From Marisediminitalea lipolytica (lineage in GTDB: Bacteria; Pseudomonadota; Gammaproteobacteria; Enterobacterales; Alteromonadaceae), in contig NZ_MJIC01000014.1 in NCBI RefSeq assembly GCF_001758465.1, positions 614,025-678,024 of the forward strand: a stretch of DNA of 64,000 nt. The letters are read 5' to 3'. Under the pieces are notes generated by a model. That model had not been told where the DNA came from. It made no database searches and saw only the letters and a list, made by a program, of their open reading frames with translations. How positions within the stretch are numbered: the first letter of the stretch is position 1; every line of letters begins with the position of its first letter. The position numbers and the translations under genes were made by a program. Below are positions 1 through 10,091 of this stretch, piece by piece.

Positions 1-1
1 A

Positions 2-109
2 GGGATTTTAGGTGCGGATTTGCTACTGCAAATTTTATATGTATTAAAGGCCCGGCCTTTATCGGTAGAAATGATGGCTGAGATTATTGCCGCCAGTGAT
101 GCTGACTAA
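2..109 (+). CDS. C-terminal end of an unidentified protein (partial)
   Basis: An open frame enters from the left edge and ends at TAA 107-109. It gives about 35 residues of helical, leucine-rich sequence ending in AASDAD. The reading is uninterrupted and has normal protein composition, so it is probably the tail of a real gene on the same strand as queA. Too little is left to assign a family. A short inverted repeat follows it at 147-167. Confidence 0.5.
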   Translation, partial: GILGADLLLQILYVLKARPLSVEMMAEIIAASDAD

Positions 110-146
110 GTTGGATAGCCCGTTTAGCAAGGCCCGGATAAACAAA

Positions 147-167
147 ACCCAGTCAAAGTGACTGGGT
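147..167. terminator. Hairpin between the partial gene and queA
   Basis: A perfect 9-bp stem (ACCCAGTCA / TGACTGGGT) with a 3-nt loop lies 38 bases after the stop of the upstream partial gene. There is no T-run on the + strand after it, while the - strand side is T-rich, so it is a weak or bidirectional terminator at best. Confidence 0.35.
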
Positions 168-548
168 CGAATAAGGAAGATGGGAGAACATCATCGCTTG
201 TGATTAAATAATAGCCTTATCACGGAAATATAAAAGAAATACTATGTATAGGGTCGCATCCATTGGTATAAAAAAAAATACCTAAAGTTGGTAAGGGAAT
301 TGCTTAATCGTTTTAGCCATAAGAAGTGTGGGGTTATTAGGGCCCGATAGAATAGGACGATTCAGCTGTTGCCAGGACAGATGCCACCAACCTTTGACGC
401 GCGACGTTAAGTGCCCGGCGCATTGCTAATCAGTTGTGGTACAATCCGCAACAATATGGCTTCAGGCCTGAATATACATGACAGGTTACCGCGCTTTCAA
501 AAGGTACTCTGTGGAAACAAAACTCACTTTGCCAAATATTTTAGCTGC
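168..548. other. Non-coding stretch upstream of queA
   Basis: About 380 bases without a convincing gene. The queA frame stays open from 411, but the conserved start of QueA is at 549, so 411-548 is more likely leader than coding. TTGACG at 394-399 and TACAAT at 440-445 are promoter-like but wrongly spaced with respect to each other. No RNA gene or repeat was recognised. Confidence 0.4.
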
Positions 549-1595
549 ATGAAATTATCAGATTTTACGTTTACCTTACCCGAGCATTTAATTGCCAAAC
601 ATCCTACCGCCGAACGTACTGCCAGTCGTTTGTTGCATCTCGATGGTAAAACAGGAACGGTTGCGCACCAGCAGTTTCGCGATATGCTGGTGTTAGTCGA
701 ACCGGGCGATCTGCTGGTGTTTAATAATACCCGGGTTATTCCGGCACGTTTGCTGGGACAAAAAGCGTCCGGAGGCAAGGTCGAAGTATTAATAGAGCGT
801 ATCGTTGATGATAAAAACGCGCTGGCTCATGTGCGGGCAAGCAAAGCGCCAAAACCCGGCACAGCTTTGTTACTGGAAGGGGCTGTTAATGTCACGGTAA
901 CGGGGCGTCAGGATGCGCTGTTTGAGCTGCACTTTGAGGGCGACAAGTCTGTCCTTGAACAACTCGAGAGCTATGGCCATATGCCGCTGCCGCCGTATAT
1001 CGACAGAGCCGATGAAGACAGCGACAAAGAACGTTATCAAACCGTGTATAACCAGGCGCCAGGCGCCGTTGCAGCGCCAACCGCGGGTCTTCACTTCGAT
1101 GATGCAATACTGCAGGCGTTACAGGAAAAGCAGGTTAATCTGGCCTATGTCACACTGCACGTGGGAGCAGGCACTTTCCAGCCGGTCCGCGTGGACAACG
1201 TGCTGGAGCATAAGATGCACTCTGAATTTGCGATTGTGCCTGATAGCGTTGTGGATGCGGTAAGAGCCACCAAGGCGGCAGGCAAGCGGGTCATTGCGGT
1301 TGGCACTACATCTGTTCGTTCGCTGGAATCTGCAGCGTTACATGCCAGTAAAGACGCTATCATCGAGCCGTTTCAGGCGGATACCGATATCTTCATTTAC
1401 CCTGGCTTTGAATTTAAAGTGGTGGATGCCATGTTCACCAATTTTCACTTGCCAGAATCAACTCTCATTATGCTGATTAGTGCCTTTGCCGGCCGCGATA
1501 ATGTGCTGCATGCCTATGCTGAAGCAATTAAAGAGCAATACCGCTTTTACAGCTATGGCGACAGCATGTTTATTGAAAAGGCTATTAACACATGA
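549..1595 (+). CDS. queA: tRNA preQ1(34) S-adenosylmethionine ribosyltransferase-isomerase
   Basis: QueA transfers and isomerises the ribosyl moiety of S-adenosylmethionine onto preQ1 at position 34 of tRNAs, giving epoxyqueuosine. The 348-residue product is close to the usual length. It begins [19 protein letters not shown], which aligns with the start of E. coli QueA, and this decides the ATG at 549 over upstream in-frame starts. Family blocks such as [20 protein letters not shown] and [19 protein letters not shown] are present. No strong ribosome binding site precedes the start. tgt follows directly, as is common in proteobacteria. QueF, from the same pathway, lies at 19307-20152. Confidence 0.96.
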   Translation: MKLSDFTFTLPEHLIAKHPTAERTASRLLHLDGKTGTVAHQQFRDMLVLVEPGDLLVFNNTRVIPARLLGQKASGGKVEVLIERIVDDKNALAHVRASKAPKPGTALLLEGAVNVTVTGRQDALFELHFEGDKSVLEQLESYGHMPLPPYIDRADEDSDKERYQTVYNQAPGAVAAPTAGLHFDDAILQALQEKQVNLAYVTLHVGAGTFQPVRVDNVLEHKMHSEFAIVPDSVVDAVRATKAAGKRVIAVGTTSVRSLESAALHASKDAIIEPFQADTDIFIYPGFEFKVVDAMFTNFHLPESTLIMLISAFAGRDNVLHAYAEAIKEQYRFYSYGDSMFIEKAINT

Positions 1596-1610
1596 TCTCT
1601 GGTTAATAGC

Positions 1611-1619
1611 TGGTATAAT
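1611..1619 (+). promoter_or_regulatory. Extended -10 promoter for tgt-yajC-secDF
   Basis: TGGTATAAT is a perfect extended -10 element (TGnTATAAT) just after the queA stop, about 66 bases before the tgt start. There is no good -35, as expected for an extended -10 promoter. It would give tgt-yajC-secD-secF a transcript of their own, separate from queA. Confidence 0.6.
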
Positions 1620-1663
1620 CCGCCCTCAATTGAGCTCAGACAGAGGACTGTTTTTCCTCTTGA

Positions 1664-2797
<1,134 letters not shown>

Positions 2798-2818
2798 CAA
2801 TTTAAAACGGGGAACATT

Positions 2819-3157
2819 ATGAGTTTATTTATTTCTGAAGCACATGCACAAACGGCTGGCGGTGGCGCTCAGGGTGGCGGTTTAGAAATGCTGATTATGC
2901 TCGGCGTATTTGGCCTTATCTTTTACTTCTTACTCTATCGTCCGCAAGCAAAGCGCGTAAAAGAGCATAAAGCTCTGGTTTCGTCTTTAACTAAAGGCGA
3001 CGAAGTCCTTACCCAGGGTGGTCTGGTTGGTAAGGTTACCAAAGTCACGGAAGAAAAAGACTTTATTGAAGTTGCATTAAACGACCAAACTAACATCGTT
3101 GTGCAAAAGTCTGCCGTTAGTGCAGTGCTGCCTAAAGGCACCATGAAGTCTATCTAA
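2819..3157 (+). CDS. yajC: Sec translocon accessory subunit YajC
   Basis: A small inner-membrane protein of 112 residues that associates with SecDF and the SecYEG translocon. It has a short N-terminal segment, one transmembrane helix at about residues 23-42 ending in the family signature LLYRPQAKR, then a cytoplasmic domain with GDEVLTQGGLVGKV. A GGGGA ribosome binding site precedes the ATG. It lies between tgt and secD, the standard gene order. Confidence 0.96.
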   Translation: MSLFISEAHAQTAGGGAQGGGLEMLIMLGVFGLIFYFLLYRPQAKRVKEHKALVSSLTKGDEVLTQGGLVGKVTKVTEEKDFIEVALNDQTNIVVQKSAVSAVLPKGTMKSI

Positions 3158-3211
3158 GTAACCAGCTTAACGGGCTAAGCAGTCTGCTTATGCCCGTCGT
3201 AGGAAATTCCT

Positions 3212-5053
3212 GTGTTAAATCAAAACTCATTTTTTAAGGTGCTGATCGTACTGTTTATGGTACTGATGAGTGGCCTTTATGCGTTGCCCAATTTGTACGG
3301 CGAAGACAATGCCGTGCAGATTTCCGGTTCACGCAATGCCACTGTAACCGCAGCACTTGAAACCCGCATTACCGCTGCATTAGCTGAACAGAATATCCCA
3401 ATCAAGGCCGTCGAGTTTGCCAACGATCAGTTGCTGATCCGTTTACCTGATTCGGACAGTCAGTTAAAAGGGCGTGATTTTCTGGATCGTGAGCTGGGCA
3501 GTGATTACGTGGTCGCCATGAACCTGGCTCCGGATACCCCTGAGTGGCTGGAAAGCCTGGGCGGCACGCCTATGAAGCTCGGTCTGGACTTACGCGGTGG
3601 TGTGCACTTCCTGATGGAAGTCGATATGAACGAAGCCATAGGCAAATCGCTGGAAGATGCAGAAAGCGATTTCCGTACCGCGCTACGTGAAGAAAAACTG
3701 CGTTATCGTTCTGTAAATGTGCGTGACGGCTTTGTTGATATTCAGTTCCGCGACGAGGAAACCCTCGACAAAGCGGAGTTTTTCCTGAAAAACCGCAACC
3801 GTGACCTCACTTACCAGCAAATGGATGATTTAGTATTACGCGCCCGTTTTTCTGAGCAAAAACTGGCAGAAATTCGTGATTATGCGGTTAAGCAAAACAT
3901 CACCATTATCCGTAACCGGGTTAACCAACTGGGTGTTGCGGAGCCTGTCGTTCAGAAGCAGGGCGCAGAGCGAATCGTAGTGCAACTGCCGGGTATTCAG
4001 GATACAGCCCAGGCCAAAGAAATCCTTAACGCCACCGCGACCCTGGAATTCAGAATGGTGGATCAGGACAATGATGTACGTGATGCACTGGATGGTCGCG
4101 TACCTCCTGGTTCGCAGTTGCTGTTTGAAGGCGAGCGTCCGGTATTATTAGACAAACGTGTAGTGGTAACCGGAAACCATATTATTGATGCCAACAGCGG
4201 TGTAGATGAGTATGGATTGCCCCAGGTCAGTATTTCACTGGACAGTGAAGGCGGCACGAAAATGTCTCGCAATACCCGTGAAAATGTGGGTAAACCCATG
4301 GCAACGGTATTCATTGAATACAAAGCCACAGGTGAGCGCGATGCCAACGATAAGCTGATTTTTGAGCGTCACGAAGAAGTCATCAACGTGGCAACCATCC
4401 GTGGTCAGTTTGCCAGCAATTTCCAAATCACCGGTCTGGACTCCCCTAAAGAAGCCCGCGACCTGAGCTTACTGCTGCGTGCAGGTGCACTGATTGCGCC
4501 GATTCAAATTGTTGAAGAGCGCACCGTTGGTCCAAGCCTGGGTCAGGAAAACATTGATTTAGGTATGCAGGCTATTGTCTGGGGTCTGGCCCTGGTCATG
4601 GTCTTTATGCTGGTATATTACAAAGCTTTTGGTCTGGTGGCTGATATCGCTCTGGCGGTAAACCTGATAATGATCGTGGGTATCATGTCGATGATCCCCG
4701 GCGCAACGCTGACTTTGCCTGGTATGGCGGGTATCGTTTTAACGGTCGGTATGGCGGTAGATGCTAACGTGTTAATTTTTGAGCGTATTCGTGAAGAAAT
4801 CCGCGATGGTCGCAGTCCTCAGCAAGCGATTCACCAGGGCTATGACAGTGCATTTTCCACTATCCTTGATGCCAACATCACTACCTTTATTGCCGGCCTG
4901 ATCCTGTTTGCTGTAGGCACAGGCCCGATTAAAGGTTTCTCTATTACGCTGATGATAGGTATTGCTACCTCTATGTTTACTGCGATTTTAGTGACCCGTG
5001 TCATCGTGAACGCCGTCTGGGGTGGTCGCCGTGTTAACAAGCTGGCGATATAG
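3212..5053 (+). CDS. secD: Protein translocase subunit SecD
   Basis: SecD, with SecF, uses the proton motive force to complete protein export through SecYEG. The 613-residue protein has an N-terminal transmembrane helix, a large periplasmic region with the GLDLRGG motif, and a C-terminal RND-type membrane half with GMAVDANVLIFERIREE. The start codon is GTG, supported by AGGA seven bases upstream and by similarity of the first residues (LYALPNLYGED) to E. coli SecD. It is followed by secF after 11 bp. Confidence 0.97.
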   Translation: MLNQNSFFKVLIVLFMVLMSGLYALPNLYGEDNAVQISGSRNATVTAALETRITAALAEQNIPIKAVEFANDQLLIRLPDSDSQLKGRDFLDRELGSDYVVAMNLAPDTPEWLESLGGTPMKLGLDLRGGVHFLMEVDMNEAIGKSLEDAESDFRTALREEKLRYRSVNVRDGFVDIQFRDEETLDKAEFFLKNRNRDLTYQQMDDLVLRARFSEQKLAEIRDYAVKQNITIIRNRVNQLGVAEPVVQKQGAERIVVQLPGIQDTAQAKEILNATATLEFRMVDQDNDVRDALDGRVPPGSQLLFEGERPVLLDKRVVVTGNHIIDANSGVDEYGLPQVSISLDSEGGTKMSRNTRENVGKPMATVFIEYKATGERDANDKLIFERHEEVINVATIRGQFASNFQITGLDSPKEARDLSLLLRAGALIAPIQIVEERTVGPSLGQENIDLGMQAIVWGLALVMVFMLVYYKAFGLVADIALAVNLIMIVGIMSMIPGATLTLPGMAGIVLTVGMAVDANVLIFERIREEIRDGRSPQQAIHQGYDSAFSTILDANITTFIAGLILFAVGTGPIKGFSITLMIGIATSMFTAILVTRVIVNAVWGGRRVNKLAI

Positions 5054-5064
5054 GAGCGTTTGAC

Positions 5065-6006
5065 ATGCAATTATTAAAATTAAAAGAAACCCTCAATTTC
5101 ATGAAGTTGCGAATGCCGGCAATGGTGTTATCAACCACACTGATCTTGGCCTCTATTTTCTCGCTGGCGACTAACAGCCTGAACTGGGGCCTCGATTTTA
5201 CCGGTGGTACACTGATTGAAGTGGGGTATGAACAAGCCGCAGATTTGAGTGAGATTCGCTCAGCCCTGGCGGCCAATGACTTTCCTGATGCGGTGGTGCA
5301 AAACTTCGGTAGCAGTACCGACGTGCTTATTCGTATCGCCCCGCGTGAAGGCGTTAAAGCCGTTACCATTGGTGATCAGGTCATCGACATTCTGCAGCAG
5401 GCTGATAGCAGTGTTGAGAAGCGTCGTATTGAGTTTGTTGGGCCTAACGTAGGTGAAGAGTTAACGGAGCAGGGCGGTCTGGCTATGCTGGTGGCGCTTA
5501 TCTGTATCCTCATTTATGTTGCAGCGCGTTTTGAGTGGCGTTTTGCGCTGGGCTCGGTGTCGGCCCTGGTGCATGATGTCTTTTTAACACTTGGTCTGTT
5601 CTCATTCTTACAGTTGGAGTTCGATCTAACCGTACTGGCAGCGGTGTTAGCCGTGATCGGTTATTCACTTAACGATACTATCGTTGTATCTGACCGTATT
5701 CGTGAAAACTTCCGTAAAATCCGTAAAGGTGAGCCGGAGGAAATTATCAATATTTCCCTGACGCAAACCTTAAACAGAACCATCATCACCTCCTTAACAA
5801 CGGTACTGGTATTACTGGCGCTGTTCTTCAAAGGCGGGGCGTTAATTCATGGTTTTGCTACGGCATTGCTCTTTGGTGTGGTAGTCGGAACTTACTCTTC
5901 TATCTACATTGCCAGCTCAGTAGCGCTTGCTCTGGGTATCAGCAAAGAAGATTTAATGCCGCCTCAGGTTGAGAAAGAGGGTGAAGACCTCGACGCACTA
6001 CCTTAA
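5065..6006 (+). CDS. secF: Protein translocase subunit SecF
   Basis: Partner of SecD in the export motor. The 313-residue protein has one N-terminal transmembrane segment, a periplasmic domain beginning GLDFTGGTLIEV, and five predicted C-terminal helices including GYSLNDTIVVSDRIREN, the RND motif 4 region of SecF. An AGGAG site precedes the ATG. It is the last gene of the tgt-yajC-secDF unit and is closed by a strong intrinsic terminator at 6026-6055. Confidence 0.97.
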   Translation: MQLLKLKETLNFMKLRMPAMVLSTTLILASIFSLATNSLNWGLDFTGGTLIEVGYEQAADLSEIRSALAANDFPDAVVQNFGSSTDVLIRIAPREGVKAVTIGDQVIDILQQADSSVEKRRIEFVGPNVGEELTEQGGLAMLVALICILIYVAARFEWRFALGSVSALVHDVFLTLGLFSFLQLEFDLTVLAAVLAVIGYSLNDTIVVSDRIRENFRKIRKGEPEEIINISLTQTLNRTIITSLTTVLVLLALFFKGGALIHGFATALLFGVVVGTYSSIYIASSVALALGISKEDLMPPQVEKEGEDLDALP

Positions 6007-6025
6007 ACAGGTCTGTAATAAAACT

Positions 6026-6055
6026 AGCCGCTGATTCATCAGCGGCTTTTTTTTT
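6026..6055 (+). terminator. Rho-independent terminator after secF
   Basis: A perfect 9-bp stem AGCCGCTGA / TCAGCGGCT with a TTCA loop is followed by a run of nine T. It lies 20 bases after the secF stop codon. Confidence 0.93.
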
Positions 6056-6095
6056 GATGATAAAAAAGGTACCGCAAGTAAGTCATACTTGTTGT

Positions 6096-6410
6096 TTACC
6101 GTGCTTCAATGGCGCCGGTGAGCTTAGCCAGCATCTTGTGCCCGATACCTTTCACATTAATCAGGTCGTCAATCGACGTAAAAGGACCCTGAGCCTCGCG
6201 ATACTGAATAATCGCTGCTGCTTTACTTTTCCCGATGCCAGGTAAAGCCATCAGTTGCTCCAACGATGCGGTATTAATATTCAGCAAGGCTTCGGTGCTG
6301 GCCACTTGTTTCACTTCATCGGTCATGGTTAGAGAATCGGCCGAGGCCTGACTAAAACCACCCAGCATGGCCAGGGTCATAATAATTACTTTGCAAGTTG
6401 TCAGTTTCAT
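6096..6410 (-). CDS. ComEA-like helix-hairpin-helix protein
   Basis: A 104-residue exported protein with an N-terminal signal peptide (MKLTTCKVIIMTLAMLGG, cleaved near ASA). One ComEA-type helix-hairpin-helix unit follows: LNINTASLEQLMALPGIG with KAAAIIQYRE, then LINVKGIGHKMLAKL. Such proteins bind DNA in the periplasm and are often needed for DNA uptake, although in many gammaproteobacteria the role is untested. The ATG at 6410 is chosen because GGAGAG lies five bases upstream. The gene converges on secF. Confidence 0.88.
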   Translation of the reverse strand: MKLTTCKVIIMTLAMLGGFSQASADSLTMTDEVKQVASTEALLNINTASLEQLMALPGIGKSKAAAIIQYREAQGPFTSIDDLINVKGIGHKMLAKLTGAIEAR

Positions 6411-6855
6411 TTGTCTCTCCAAAAAAGTTGTCAGTGATGAAAATCATCCCCTTAACTGTAAAGAGCAATGCCGGTTTGCGGGAGTACTGATAATGGCCAG
6501 TTTTGTAGCGAGGCGGGCTGAAATCTTGCTCAGAAGTAAATAAAAAGTGCGCGAAACTAAAATTTATACTAAAGATAAATATCACTCATGTTGCCAGTGA
6601 CCCGTGATAGAACCCTAACGGGCAAAACGCGCTTTATTGAACTTGGAAAATACTGAATATCTTTTTAAATCAATAGGTAAATTTGCCTTTCTGCTTCTCT
6701 GCATGCAACCGACTGCGGTGATTGAACACTCATATTAAAATGTCGAGGGGGATTAAACTGCAATTGAAGGGCCATAAATGTACGGCGGACTGCAACGCTG
6801 GTTACCTGTCTTGCAAATCCTAAACTATAGTTATTAAAAATCCAGGAAATCATCA
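6411..6855. other. Divergent intergenic region with no recognised gene
   Basis: About 445 bases separate the ComEA-like gene from the divergent histidine kinase. An AGGA ribosome site lies just before the kinase ATG. TATAGT at 6826-6831 with TTACCT at 6802-6807 (18-bp spacing) is a weak candidate promoter for the kinase. No RNA gene, repeat or conserved small ORF was recognised. Confidence 0.4.
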
Positions 6856-8517
6856 ATGCCCAATCAGTTTACCACATACTTTCTGGGGGGGATTTTCGTA
6901 GTAGTGATTACCATTGTGGGTGCATCAGTCAGCCAGACCTTGCTTGATCAGGAAGAGGTAGTCAGCTTTGAAGCCCCAATACATGAATTTATCGATACGC
7001 TGAGTCGGGAGGTCGATTACAACGCTTTTGCGCTTAATTCCCTCGCACAACTTTTTCGGTCGTCTACTCATGTAGAAGCTCATGAATTTGCGAGCTACGC
7101 CAGCCTGGTAATGGCGCAGTTTTACAGTATTACGGCAATGGCTTACCTGAGTGAACAGACATCTGTCGAAGAGCCGGGCGTAACACAAACCTATTGGCAG
7201 GATGTTAGCAAAGGCGTACCGGTGAATTCCTCGGAGGTATTGGTTAATGCAGATATAAATGTGTTGCTGGCGCAGGCAAGTCAACGTCAACAGGCAGTCG
7301 CCTCGCCAATATTTAAACTTAGCAAAGACCCTCGCTACTTCGCTTTTGTGCTAATGGAAGTGGCGCCGAAAGCCGGATTTGTGGGGATTTTAGTAGACGT
7401 TGGTGTCACGTTGGAACGAAATTTAAATAATCAGCTAAATCAGGGCTATACTTTATTTGAGTATGAAAATTCAACGGCTCGCCGAGTATTTAGTCGGCAT
7501 GACAAAGCAAAGTCGGGCGACGAAACGGTGAACGATGGTGACTTTGCTCGCACCGTAGCGTTTTTTAATCGTCAGTGGACGATCTCCGCTTTTCAAAATG
7601 AACAGTGGCATCGAACGGTTGCGTATAAGGCTATCCCGTTCGGCACACTGGCTTTGAGTTCGTTAGTTGTCTATCTGGTCGTGCAGGCGCAAAGGTTAAA
7701 AGTGGCGCACAGAGAAAGAAAGGCGGCCTTTAAAGATCTGCAGTTTGCTCAGCAGAAGTTGATTGAAACTGAAAAACTCTCAGCAATGCGAGGGGTCGTC
7801 GCCGGGGTTGCTCATGAGGTTAATACGCCACTGGGGATTGGCATTACCAGCGCGTCTCACTTGCAGGAGAGTATGACAGGGCTGCGCCAGGATTATGAAC
7901 AGGGGCATCTGGATCCCAACGCCTTTGTTGAGTTTTTGGATACGGGCGATGAAATGGTGAGCCTGACACTGAACAATTTGTACAAAGCGTCGTCGTTGGT
8001 CGCCCGTTTTAAAAAGGTAGATATCGAAAGTTGTGAGTCTTCCTCAGCGCCAGAGCCTGTAGTGATTGCGGAGCTTGTGGATGTGTTTATACAGCGTTTC
8101 TATAACGAAAACCCGAATTTGGCTTTTACTATTAAAGCCGAAATCGATCAAAGTGCAACGGTGATAACTTATCCTTCGGTGTTGTTGGACATTTTTCATT
8201 ACCTTGCCAGTAACTCAATCGTGCATGCTTTTTTACCTAACCAGCAGCACTGTGAAATCAGTATTACCTTCCCGGCTCAAACCGCAGGGAAAAAAGAAAA
8301 TGTATTGTTGTTTAAAGATAATGGGGTTGGCGTGGAAAAAGCGCTCCTCAAACGCCTTGTCGACCCGTTTTTCACAACTCGTCGGGGTGCAGGCAGTACC
8401 GGGCTGGGGTTAAGTGTGGTGTATAACCTGGTAAAAGGTAAGTTAAACAGCGATTTGAATTTATATGTCGATGAAGGCCTGGCTGTGGCCTTTGAATTAC
8501 ATGACTTAAATAAGTGA
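6856..8517 (+). CDS. Membrane sensor histidine kinase
   Basis: A 553-residue sensor kinase. Residues about 8-28 form a first transmembrane helix and about 257-277 a second, enclosing a periplasmic sensor region of about 220 residues without a motif I recognise. A cytoplasmic linker leads to an H-box (GVAHEVNTPLG, His320). The ATPase domain has an N-box near NSIVHAF, DNGVGV and FFTTRRGAGSTGLGLSVV. The gene overlaps the start of the HD-GYP regulator, so the two are almost certainly partners. The ligand is unknown. The H-box and G-box resemble those of the second kinase at 10092-11420. Confidence 0.9.
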   Translation: MPNQFTTYFLGGIFVVVITIVGASVSQTLLDQEEVVSFEAPIHEFIDTLSREVDYNAFALNSLAQLFRSSTHVEAHEFASYASLVMAQFYSITAMAYLSEQTSVEEPGVTQTYWQDVSKGVPVNSSEVLVNADINVLLAQASQRQQAVASPIFKLSKDPRYFAFVLMEVAPKAGFVGILVDVGVTLERNLNNQLNQGYTLFEYENSTARRVFSRHDKAKSGDETVNDGDFARTVAFFNRQWTISAFQNEQWHRTVAYKAIPFGTLALSSLVVYLVVQAQRLKVAHRERKAAFKDLQFAQQKLIETEKLSAMRGVVAGVAHEVNTPLGIGITSASHLQESMTGLRQDYEQGHLDPNAFVEFLDTGDEMVSLTLNNLYKASSLVARFKKVDIESCESSSAPEPVVIAELVDVFIQRFYNENPNLAFTIKAEIDQSATVITYPSVLLDIFHYLASNSIVHAFLPNQQHCEISITFPAQTAGKKENVLLFKDNGVGVEKALLKRLVDPFFTTRRGAGSTGLGLSVVYNLVKGKLNSDLNLYVDEGLAVAFELHDLNK

Positions 8518-8525
8518 GGTCAGCA

Positions 8526-10076
8526 GTGATATCCAATCCACTTTTTGCATCGCAATCGAAATCAGCTTCTGCGGACACGACCAGTCCAAAGGAAAATGAT
8601 GCTGATTATGGTTACACGGTTTTGATTATCGACGATGAAGTTGAGGTACACAAAGTCACTGACTTAACCCTTAAACGTTTTCGCTTCGACGGTAAACGGA
8701 TCCGTTTCTTACATGCATATTCTGCCAGGGAAGCGCTTCAAATTTTCACCGAGCACACTGACATAGCGCTGGCGCTGGTTGATGTGGTGATGGAAACCGA
8801 TCATGCCGGACTGGATTTGGTACACAAGGTCAGAAACGAGTTAGGTAATCATTTGGTTCGTTTAGTGTTGCGCACCGGGCAGCCCGGTCAGGCCCCGGAG
8901 CACGAAGTTATCGAACGTTACGATATAAACGATTACAAAGAGAAAACGGAGCTCACCAGTCAGAAGCTCAAAACCCTGATGTACAGTGGACTGCGTTCTT
9001 ACCGGGATATTCAAACCATTGATATGCATCGTAAGGGTCTGCGCCAGGTAATAGAAAGTACCAGCAAAATGCTGAAACCAAACTCAATGAGTGAGTTTGC
9101 CACTGCGGTGTTAAAGGAAATAATGAACCTGCTGCAAATTGACTCCAGCGCAGTGTATTGCACCACCTTTTCTGAGCAGGGCGCTCATGGCGAGCGACGA
9201 ATCCTGGCCGCGACCGGTTCTATGGCCGACGTGATTGCCGAAGATGATTCACCCGGACTCCCCGCTCCGGTGGAACAATTATTTGATAAAGCGCTGGATG
9301 AGCGACGCTCACTGTACAGTGAAGAAGGTTATGTGTTTTATACCGAAACTGAGAGTGGTTATCAGAGTCTGCTGTACATTGATACCAACGGTAAACTCAC
9401 CAACGCCCAACAGGAATTGCTCGACATTTATTGTTTTAACGTAGCGCTGACTTACGCCAGTCTGTTGAAAGGTGAAGAGATCCTGGAAACGCAGCGTGAG
9501 CTGGTTTATTTGCTGGGCGATGCGGTAGAGATGCGCAGTAAGGAAACCGGCGCGCACGTAAAACGGGTGTCATTGGTTAGTTACCGGCTGGCACAGCTTT
9601 ATGGTCTGGCAGAAGAAGAGTGTCTGGTGATTAAACGGGCGTCGCCGTTACATGATTTTGGTAAGGTGGCGATCCCGGATCGCATTCTGCACAAGCCGGG
9701 TAAGCTGGATAAAGAAGAGTGGGAAACCATGAAAACCCACGCCTCCGTTGGTCATGATATTTTGCGCAAATCAACCAAGCCTATACTGAAAGTGGCGTCG
9801 ATGATTTGTATGACGCACCATGAGAAATGGAACGGTAATGGTTATCCACTAGGATTGCAGGGCGAAGAGATACCGATTGCCGGACGCATTTCCGCACTGG
9901 CTGATGTGTTTGACGCTTTAGGCTCAAAACGTTGCTACAAAGAACCCTGGGGCAAAGAAAATGTCAGGGAAGAGTTGCTTAAGGAACGTGGTGAACACTT
10001 TGAGCCAAAGTTAGTCGATCTGATAATCGATCACTTTGACGAATTTTGGGAAATCAGAAACCGCTACCCGGATTAA
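8526..10076 (+). CDS. Response regulator with DUF3369 and HD-GYP c-di-GMP phosphodiesterase domains
   Basis: The 516-residue protein has a receiver domain (TVLIIDDEVEVHK; probable phosphoacceptor Asp86 in ALVDVVME), a GAF-like DUF3369 middle region, and a C-terminal HD-GYP domain. The HD-GYP domain has the catalytic HD in SPLHDFGKVAIPD (around residues 376-377) and the signature HHEKWNGNGYPLG. Such domains hydrolyse cyclic di-GMP, so phosphorylation by a neighbouring kinase probably controls local c-di-GMP. A GTG at 8526 with GAGG six bases upstream is preferred to the GTG at 8514 that overlaps the kinase stop. Confidence 0.93.
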   Translation: MISNPLFASQSKSASADTTSPKENDADYGYTVLIIDDEVEVHKVTDLTLKRFRFDGKRIRFLHAYSAREALQIFTEHTDIALALVDVVMETDHAGLDLVHKVRNELGNHLVRLVLRTGQPGQAPEHEVIERYDINDYKEKTELTSQKLKTLMYSGLRSYRDIQTIDMHRKGLRQVIESTSKMLKPNSMSEFATAVLKEIMNLLQIDSSAVYCTTFSEQGAHGERRILAATGSMADVIAEDDSPGLPAPVEQLFDKALDERRSLYSEEGYVFYTETESGYQSLLYIDTNGKLTNAQQELLDIYCFNVALTYASLLKGEEILETQRELVYLLGDAVEMRSKETGAHVKRVSLVSYRLAQLYGLAEEECLVIKRASPLHDFGKVAIPDRILHKPGKLDKEEWETMKTHASVGHDILRKSTKPILKVASMICMTHHEKWNGNGYPLGLQGEEIPIAGRISALADVFDALGSKRCYKEPWGKENVREELLKERGEHFEPKLVDLIIDHFDEFWEIRNRYPD

Positions 10077-10091
10077 GTTAAGGCTGAGCCG